64,000 nucleotides of DNA from the NCBI RefSeq assembly GCF_010093535.1, contig NW_022985177.1, positions 1,142,074 through 1,206,073 on the forward strand, read 5' to 3'. Of this stretch, positions 57,860-64,000 are shown piece by piece. The stretch comes from Lindgomyces ingoldianus. Its lineage: Eukaryota > Ascomycota > Dothideomycetes > Pleosporales > Lindgomycetaceae. Every line of letters begins with the position of its first letter. Positions within the stretch are counted from its first letter, which is position 1. The position numbers and the translations under genes were made by a program. The notes under the pieces were generated by a model. The model had not been told where the DNA came from. It was given only the letters and a program-made list of their open reading frames with translations, and did no database searches.

Positions 57860-58373
57860 TTGATCCAAAACGTTAAATTCCTCTTTGATGCGGAATCACA
57901 GCAGTGGGGGTCCGTGCACCGACACAGTAGCTCGGAATCCCGCAATGTCGCAATCTCAAAGCTGTCTGTAATTCTCCAAAGAGGCTGCAGCAATAGCTGC
58001 CCCGACGTCGAAACGCAGCGAGAAATCCGGCGAAATCTTGTGCCAGTCCTTGACACTGCTGTTGCTGCGCTCAAAGCAGGTGTCACAGCCAGAGAGGTGG
58101 TCGTCAACGCAGTGGCAGCCTTGGAAGACTGCCCGCTATTTAACGCCGGAAAAGGGGCTGCACTGACCATCGAAGGCGACCACGAGGTAATCTACACACC
58201 CCAGGGCATGCATTGTACTGATTCGTATGAAAAGCTCGAGGCGGGACTGGTTGACGGTCGTTCAGGCTTGTATGGTGCGGTGTCTTGCCTAACGACGACA
58301 AAGAACCCTATCCTCGCTGCAAATGCCATCCTCCAGCATGGAGTGCACTGCATGCTAGTAGGCAATACTGCCG
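57860..58373 (+). pseudogene. N-terminal asparaginase/isoaspartyl peptidase domain, out of frame with the gene
   Basis: An open frame, running on to 58450, encodes the alpha-subunit part of a plant-type asparaginase (Ntn hydrolase). KLSVILQRGCSN stands where the family has an 'HGG' motif. REIRRNLVPVLDTAVAALKAG and ALEDCPLFNAGKGAAL follow, then EAGLVDGRSGLYGAVS and ANAILQHGVHCMLVG. There is no in-frame ATG before residue 117 of the frame; the open frame starts at TTG. The sequence continues homologously in the frame of the next gene after about 58370, so a +1/-1 shift or insertion separates them. It is either a decayed 5' half of one gene or a missed exon structure. Confidence 0.7.
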
Positions 58374-60590
58374 ATGGCGGGCGACGAGATATTCCGGCAA
58401 CTACTCGCTACCAAAGTTGCAAACCAGTATTCCCGCGGCTTCGATATTGAGAACGCTACTCGTCGCGCCGTTTCGCAGTTCGCCCTTATAGGAAAGCCTT
58501 GCGCAGTCGTAGCACTGGACGACCAAGGAAAGTTCTCCGTACAATCGACAGCTCGACTCTTGTCGACAGCTTCAGCATCCTCCAATCATCAGTCCACCGT
58601 GGATATGAGTTGTACCACATCTCCGGTGTTACCCCAGCATGTATTCTTCCGCAACCGGCGAATTGTCGCCGGTCTGTCGCGCTATCCCACTACTCGAGGG
58701 GAATCTCTAGTAATTCTCGAGCAACTAGGCGTGCATCTATTTTCACTTGATCGACAGGACTTTCTTGAGGTTATGTCCAGAGTAAAGCACCTTGCGCATG
58801 CACTTCGCGACTTCTACAATGTCGGACGCTGTGCGCTTGTTACTGAAGGTAATGGTTCGATCTCGATCGTTCCACTGCATGGCTTGGAAAAATCATGGAA
58901 GCCTGTGACTAGTCATGAGAAAGAGTTCCAAGAAACATACCCAGGCTATATTTCCTCCAAGGACGGACCGACCATGGATTCTGGGAGATTGGCTCAAATC
59001 ACTGCCACGATTCGGCGAGAGACCGGACTCAAGGAGCCTTTGAATCATTACTTCAAAGGCGATCATAGGGACAGTAATCTTTTCGCCAGGCTTGTCCGCG
59101 GGGAGCTCCCTCAGTCACGCGTATGGGAAGACAGGGAACATGTCGCGTTTCTCACGCCCTTTGCGAACACGCCTGGTTTCACGGTGCTTGTGCCCCGCGA
59201 ACATCTTACAAGCGACATTTTCAGCATTGAAGACACTAATTACGCAAACCTTATGGATGCCAGTTATACTCTCGCTGGTTATCTGATGAAAGCATTTGGA
59301 GTACCGCGCTGTGGCATGATATTCGAAGGCTTTGAGATTGACTATGCCCATGTCAAACTCATTCCTATCCACAGCCGCGAAGTTTATAGTCAGTCACTAG
59401 AGTCTGGTCCTACAACCGAGATGGCACCATACGAAGAGGGATATCGGGGATATGTCACCTCTCTGAACGGTCCTCTTTTCCAAGACCAAGAGTCCTTAGT
59501 ACTCGATGCGTCCTCTCTTCGGAAAATTATCCACTGCGAACGCATCCAGCCGCCTCAGTCTTGGAAGAGTCCCCGGGAGCACGCAACTGTTGTTCTGTCA
59601 GAATCATGGTATGAAAACCTCTTCACAATTCAAGATTCGCTCTTCCACTCGTCCGTCGGTTTCTTCAAGCTAGGCGTTAATTACAAGTACGCTTTTGTCC
59701 CAGCCACTACCAACGCAATAAGCTCTGCTATGGGTCTATGCTCCGACTCCCAGCCTGTACCCATAACGTTGCTAGGTCAGAAGACATATCTCGCAGACTC
59801 TATGCAATTTGCGCTAGAGTATTCCCTTCGCATAGAAGATGGTTTGGATGGAGTTTACTATATCAACACTTCTTTCCGAGGCGAGGATTCTGATGCCATG
59901 CATTTGAACCAATTTTACCATGTGGAATGCGAGCTCGCTGGTGATTTCGACGAAGGCATATCCGTAGCAGAGCGGTATCTGGTGAGCGTCATCTCTGCAC
60001 TCCTTCGAGACCAAAGCGATACCATCGAGGCATCAGTTGGCACGATTGAACACCTCACCGACTTCCTAGAGCTCTACCGACGACACGATCAGAAACTTCC
60101 CCGCATCACGCTCGAAGAAGCCCTCAGCCTCCCTGAGATGGACCAAACATGCTGGAAATACGTCGTCCCCGATAACAAAGCCCACGGTCGCACGATAACC
60201 CGCGCCGGCGAACAAAAATTGATTCAGCACTTGGGCGGTGCAGCCTGGCTGACCGAAATGGACCACCTCAGCGTCCCTTTCTACCAAGCCTATATACATT
60301 CCACCTCTCACAGCAAAGCTCGCTGTGCCGATCTCCTCCTTGGGAACGGCGAGGTGCTTGGCTTGGGCGAGCGACATGTAAGCTCTGAGGAGGTGAGGAA
60401 TGCGCTAAAGCAGCATGAGGTACTAGAGGAGCCGTATAAGTGGTATTTGGATATGAGAGACCAAAAGGAGATGAGGACGACGGGTTGGGGGATGGGCATT
60501 GAGAGATTTCTGGCGTGGGTTGTAAGGCATGATGATATTAGGGATTTGGTGGTAATGCCGAGGATGAAGGGAACCGAATTCCTTGTGTAA
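58374..60590 (+). CDS. Asparaginase-tail/HIT/HIT/AsnRS-like fusion protein
   Basis: 738 codons, uninterrupted, starting at ATG 58374. Residues 1-70 continue the asparaginase domain (ATKVANQYSRGFDIENATRRA, then KPCAVVALDDQGKFSVQSTA, where the family has the catalytic 'DTVGAVALD'). Residues about 85-205 form a first HIT-like domain ending SISIVPLHG and YPGYISSKDGP. Residues about 225-370 form a second HIT domain (NLFARLVRGELP, PGFTVLVPREH, YAHVKLIPIH at 324-333). Residues about 375-738 are a class II aminoacyl-tRNA-synthetase catalytic core: TYLADSMQFALEY, motif 2 FRGEDSDAMHLNQFYHVECE (501-520), GEVLGLGERH, PYKWYLDMRD and motif 3 GWGMGIERF (704-712), IRDLVVMPR. It is closest to AsnRS/asparagine synthetase A and has no OB anticodon domain. 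Likely chemistry is adenylation of Asp or Asn; the HIT domains could act on the adenylate. The partner kinase-like gene is divergent. Function is inferred. Confidence 0.85.
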   Translation: MAGDEIFRQLLATKVANQYSRGFDIENATRRAVSQFALIGKPCAVVALDDQGKFSVQSTARLLSTASASSNHQSTVDMSCTTSPVLPQHVFFRNRRIVAGLSRYPTTRGESLVILEQLGVHLFSLDRQDFLEVMSRVKHLAHALRDFYNVGRCALVTEGNGSISIVPLHGLEKSWKPVTSHEKEFQETYPGYISSKDGPTMDSGRLAQITATIRRETGLKEPLNHYFKGDHRDSNLFARLVRGELPQSRVWEDREHVAFLTPFANTPGFTVLVPREHLTSDIFSIEDTNYANLMDASYTLAGYLMKAFGVPRCGMIFEGFEIDYAHVKLIPIHSREVYSQSLESGPTTEMAPYEEGYRGYVTSLNGPLFQDQESLVLDASSLRKIIHCERIQPPQSWKSPREHATVVLSESWYENLFTIQDSLFHSSVGFFKLGVNYKYAFVPATTNAISSAMGLCSDSQPVPITLLGQKTYLADSMQFALEYSLRIEDGLDGVYYINTSFRGEDSDAMHLNQFYHVECELAGDFDEGISVAERYLVSVISALLRDQSDTIEASVGTIEHLTDFLELYRRHDQKLPRITLEEALSLPEMDQTCWKYVVPDNKAHGRTITRAGEQKLIQHLGGAAWLTEMDHLSVPFYQAYIHSTSHSKARCADLLLGNGEVLGLGERHVSSEEVRNALKQHEVLEEPYKWYLDMRDQKEMRTTGWGMGIERFLAWVVRHDDIRDLVVMPRMKGTEFLV

Positions 60591-60729
60591 CTGTCTTTAC
60601 CATCGCCCGTCTCCTAGGATGGGGAACCTTGGTTCCGATCTTTCTTTCCACAGTCTATCTCCGCTCATTTGTAGATCTGCGGTGGAATAGAGGGTAACAA
60701 GCAATGGTATAAAGGTAGAAGAACACCTT
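60591..60729. other. 3' flank of the fusion gene
   Basis: Short AT/GC-balanced region between the stop codon and the inverted repeat. A T-rich stretch (TTTCTTTCCACAG) may be part of the 3' untranslated region. Confidence 0.4.
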
Positions 60730-60947
60730 GACCACGCCAGCAGGGAGGACAGCCGACCCGCTCCTGCCATAGGGTTGTAAGCTCAAACTGTGACAGAGAA
60801 GTACCCTCTTGTACCGTGGCATATCACGTGCACAAAGCAGTGGCGCTTTACCAGATAACTATGTAAGGTGGTGTGCCAAGACTTCTGTTCGCGAGCTGTG
60901 CTGTGCTGCAGCCGCATTCGAGGGGAAGCCGGTTTCGCTAGCGACTG
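60730..60947 (-). repeat. Inverted repeat, right copy, flanked by TA on its outer side
   Basis: 218 bp, reverse complement of 56077-56357 without the extra segment of about 58 bp. The outer end reads GCGACTG followed by TA (60948-60949), mirroring TA at 56075-56076. The inner end stops at GACCACGCC with no TA next to it. Confidence 0.8.
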
Positions 60948-61483
60948 TAAAGCAAAACTCATATGCACACATCTCTTTCGTGCCTAATTTCTATTAAGAT
61001 ACGTTTCAACCTAATATTTGGATGGAGTTTTAGTTCCTTCCTGACTGCACGCGATGTTCTTTCTGGTCAACGTCGTTGCGGTGCGGCCCGGCGAGTAGGG
61101 GGGTTGCTGATTGGATGGCTTTTTTCGGAGGTACCGGCCCCAAAATCGAGACGGTTTGGGCCCTCCCCCACTCCGATTCCCTCTGGTGGCTTCCCTTCCA
61201 CCAAATCTCCCGTTGTCGACACAGTGGACCTGGTATCATCCTCTCGCTATCAGGTATACGGACGTGATGACGAGTCCTTTCTCTTTCAACCAAGAGTTCT
61301 TCGGCCCTCAAGAGCAGGGCTACTTACCTTGATGACACACAATTTGTAGGTACACCATTTAACGCCTCACAGACCCCCTGAGCCACCTATCGCGGTTTCT
61401 CAGACTAAACGAGGGACGTTACCCATCTGCAGACACAGTTAGGACCGGACAGGCTCCGATTCCTTTAACTAGATGAGTGGGAC
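60948..61483. other. Right edge of island 3, no confident gene
   Basis: GC-balanced. Several overlapping frames at 61030-61350 without domain. A short frame beginning ATGACGAGTCC at 61266 ends after about 20 codons. Possibly the start of a gene cut by transposons, but unsupported. Confidence 0.4.
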
Positions 61484-61903
61484 TGTCAGATTGAAGCACT
61501 GTTTCTGGGCTTCCTGAGATGAATGATGGGTTTGGATGTGATGTATGGGATGATGATTGATTGTATTGGTTTATCGATCCTTTTGCTGCTCTACTCGTGT
61601 TGCTCGGCTTTTGTTTTTCCGATCCGAGTCCCTCGCGCACTAGCCCTATGCGCGACCAGCTTGCAACATGCTGCAATTTGCTGCAACATGCTGCAAAATG
61701 CTGCAAAATGCTGCAATTTGCTGCAATTTGCTGCAACATGCTGCACAATGCTGCAAAATGCTGCAAAATGCTGCAACATGCTGCAAAATGCTGCAACATG
61801 CAGCAATTTGCAGCAACATACTGTTCGAGCTTATTGCTCGTACTATGTAGCAGCTTTCGTCAAACGTTCCTCCTGTCTTGACAGTAGGTGCGCATATCTG
61901 ACA
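61484..61903 (+). mobile_element. Decamer-repeat LTR-like element (family I), copy 3, GGGAC duplication
   Basis: 420 bp from TGTCAGAT to ATCTGACA, with GGGAC on both sides (61479-61483 and 61904-61908). It holds an expanded array of about 15 decamers TGCTGCAANN at 61661-61820. The copy is GC-balanced and practically unmutated, so it is probably the youngest of the three. Confidence 0.9.
61661..61820 (+). repeat. 10-bp minisatellite TGCTGCAANN, about 15 units
   Basis: Units have a constant TGCTGCAA core and a variable dinucleotide (CA, TT or AA); the last two read TGCAGCAA. The other two copies of the element carry about 2-3 and about 6 units. All six frames are open here because the unit has no stop codons in any phase, which explains the overlapping open frames. 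Confidence 0.92.
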
Positions 61904-61908
61904 GGGAC

Positions 61909-62125
61909 AAGCATAATAGTTACAGAGAGGAGGTGTCCACCTGCCTCCACTACTTAATTATGTGGAAGGTTGTCCTTAATAACAAGGTAGTACATTAGGA
62001 TACAGAGCAAGACATTGTCCTAATTTCTATTAGGTATTAGGATACTATCCTTAGGCCTAAGCTTGAACGGCTTCTAGAAAGGAAGTTCAGGCATGGCCGG
62101 CAAATGCGGTGTGACAACACTAATA
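61909..62125. other. Short unassigned stretch
   Basis: About 215 bp between the family I element and the pogo-like element, moderately GC-rich (GGAGGTGTCCACCTGCCTCC palindrome near 61930). No gene or known repeat. Confidence 0.4.
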
Positions 62126-63991
62126 ACGTACTTCATGGGCGAGTTGCTCACACACCTGAGTCGCTTACTTTTGCTAAGACCCTACTACACCACCCTTTCT
62201 ACACTAATGCATTCCTAACAACACTACTTAGATGCGTTAAAGAAACGTTAGATGCAGCTTAGACTCTAGGCTTTTAAACAAAACATAACACTTTTTAAGC
62301 AACACGCTGCAGCTATCTATAAGGTCCTTTAAAAGATAATAAGTAACTAACGCGCTAGAAAACCTTTCTAAGCTAATTATACAGCTAACTTATAAAAGCT
62401 AGATAATAATAAAAAGTAGGTAATTATTTAGCACATACTTAAGCTAGATGCGCGAGGATTTCCCCCCTAGCTAGCAGCTGTGGCTAATATAGCTAATTCT
62501 TTACACGCTAAGCATAATATAGGCTATATTAGCATAAACTAGCTTAATATGTTTATTAAGTGTTACTTAGAGCTTAAAGTAAAGTTTAAGCGCAAGTATA
62601 ACTATAAAAAAGCTTTTTATAAGAATTTTATAGTAATTTAAGGCTAGTTTAACTTTATAGAGAATATTAAAGCTAAGTATAGCATCTAAAATAACAACAC
62701 ATACAACTTTAATAAGATAGGGTTTATAATAGGCTAGATATCTACTAGAGTAGTTGATATAAGTTTAAAGAAATAAGGACAGCTAAAAGCAGTCTAGCTA
62801 GGTAACTAGGAGTAGACAACAGCTTTCTAGGGCATTAATGCTAAAAAGTAGGCTATTCTGCTTTTTATTATTTTTTAAGGTAGTAACTACCTTTTAAACT
62901 AGTATAAAAAGAAAAATCTACTTTAAAATTAAGTTATTATAATCTCTAAGCATAGCTAGACTACTAATTAGCTTAGTCTAGACTAGTTAAAGCACTTTTA
63001 CATGTATATAAAAAAGTGTACTGTTAGCAGCTACTATCTGCTAGTTATTAACAGCTATAAAAGCTATAACTTACTTTATTTTTAGTAATACTATAAAAGT
63101 AATAAGATTATTACTATTTACATACTTTTTTATTTATTACACCTTTTATAGCTACTTAATGTAGGTTGTTTTACTTTTTTAAAGAAAGTATATAAGTGCT
63201 AAGCTAAAAACCTTATACGCAACTAAATTACTTATATTATAAAAATAAAGTTCTTACTATGCTTTAAAGTAGCTTATAATGCTATAATTACTTTTAGTAA
63301 TATTTAAGAAGAGTTCTAAGGCGCTAGATTAGTTTCTTTTAACCTATAATAAGTTATAATAGGCCTTAATGTAAAGTTACACACTTTATTACTACTACTA
63401 CCTATATATAACAAGCCTTAGTAGTTGTAAACCCTAAGTAATACTTTAAAACTTAGGTTATAATTAATGCTTATAAAGATAAAAATTTAGAAGTATATAA
63501 ATAGTTTACTAACTTTTATAGTTAAAGTGTTTAAAAAAGTCTTAAAGAGGGCAGTAATAATTATGTATAAGCTAGTATTAGTGTAATAAAAAATTACTAA
63601 GCTTTAAGCAGCTAATAAGGCCACTACATAACATAAATTACATAAAAAAAATTAGATTAAGGCAGAAAAGACCTTAATAATTTAGAAAAGCCTACGCTTA
63701 ACAGCTTTAAAAGAGTTTAAAGCGCGCAGTGATAGGAAGAAGGCAAAGAAGCAGGTGTAAGCTAAAGTAAGTAAGCTATCCTAAAGGCGCTATAAACAGT
63801 GCAATTAAACTAGGCATAACGCGCAAATATGTAAGTAAGAAGTAGAAGTAGTATCTAAATAATATTCTAGGCTGTACTATACTATATAGTGCTAGAGTGG
63901 GTTGTTATAGGCTATAATAGAGTTTGCTAGGGTGGGGTCTTGGCAAAAGTAAGCGACTTGGGTGTGTGAGCAACTCGCCCGTGAAGTACGT
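62126..63991 (+). mobile_element. Full-length pogo/Fot1-like DNA transposon (family D), RIP-degraded
   Basis: 1866 bp, flanked by TA. Inverted ends: ACGTACTTCATGGGCGAG at the left, CTCGCCCGTGAAGTACGT at the right, continuing for more than 40 bp (CTCACACACCTGAGTCGCTTAC). Near 63790 a remnant of the C-terminal zinc-knuckle (QCN..RHNAQIC) matches pogo-II. The length fits the typical 1.8-1.9 kb of Fot1/pogo elements. The transposase frame is full of stops, so the copy is dead. The last 60 bp are GC-rich and unmutated. Confidence 0.85.
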
Positions 63992-64000
63992 TATCACTGT

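Noticed and set aside
61661..61820. CRISPR-like array
   Set aside because: Direct tandem decamers without unique spacers, in a fungal transposon.
61419..61957. Several overlapping frames up to 144 codons
   Set aside because: They are the same minisatellite effect in family I copy 3; all six frames are open and no domain is present.

Overview
This is a filamentous ascomycete (Pezizomycotina) genome window. Short GC-balanced islands carry intron-containing genes, and they are separated by very AT-rich stretches made of dead transposons. In the AT-rich blocks the transposon reading frames can still be followed by their motifs (reverse transcriptase, integrase, zinc knuckle), but they are full of TAA/TAG codons, CpA is scarce and TpA abundant. 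That pattern is the signature of repeat-induced point mutation (RIP). The arrangement resembles the bipartite genomes of some Dothideomycetes, but I cannot name the species. No rRNA, tRNA or CRISPR was seen.

Layout. 1-7440: RIP-degraded Gypsy elements, one decamer-repeat LTR-like element and a 30-bp tandem repeat. 7441-10664: island 1, a three-exon MFS transporter gene (minus strand). 10665-18238: a foldback MITE and a Gypsy element with nested solo LTRs. 18239-26120: island 2, small secreted or surface-protein genes and a broken FAD-linked oxidoreductase. 26121-39361: a dense nest of miniature LTR elements, solo LTRs, pogo/Fot1-like elements and MITEs. 39362-45750: a complete but dead Copia element with its target duplication. 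46071-47546: a complete miniature LTR element. 48630-54849: a solo LTR split by a complete 5.67-kb chromodomain Gypsy element, both target duplications intact. 54990-61480: island 3. 61484-63991: a decamer-repeat LTR-like element and a full-length pogo-like element.

The most interesting locus is in island 3. A P-loop kinase-like gene (minus strand) and an unusual multidomain gene (plus strand) are divergently arranged, and diverged inverted repeats flank the pair. The multidomain protein has remains of an N-terminal isoaspartyl peptidase/asparaginase (Ntn hydrolase) domain, two HIT-type domains, and a class II aminoacyl-tRNA-synthetase catalytic domain most like AsnRS/asparagine synthetase A without an anticodon-binding domain. 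The HIT-HIT-synthetase part is one intact 738-codon frame from a true ATG. The upstream asparaginase part is in another frame and has no in-frame ATG. An adenylate-forming Asp/Asn enzyme joined to HIT (nucleotidyl hydrolase) and asparaginase modules suggests a dedicated aspartate/asparagine adenylate or amide chemistry, which is inference.

Target-site duplications allowed several insertion histories to be read directly. The short LTR families (about 185-310 bp) often remain GC-rich while long elements are destroyed, as expected if short repeats escape RIP.
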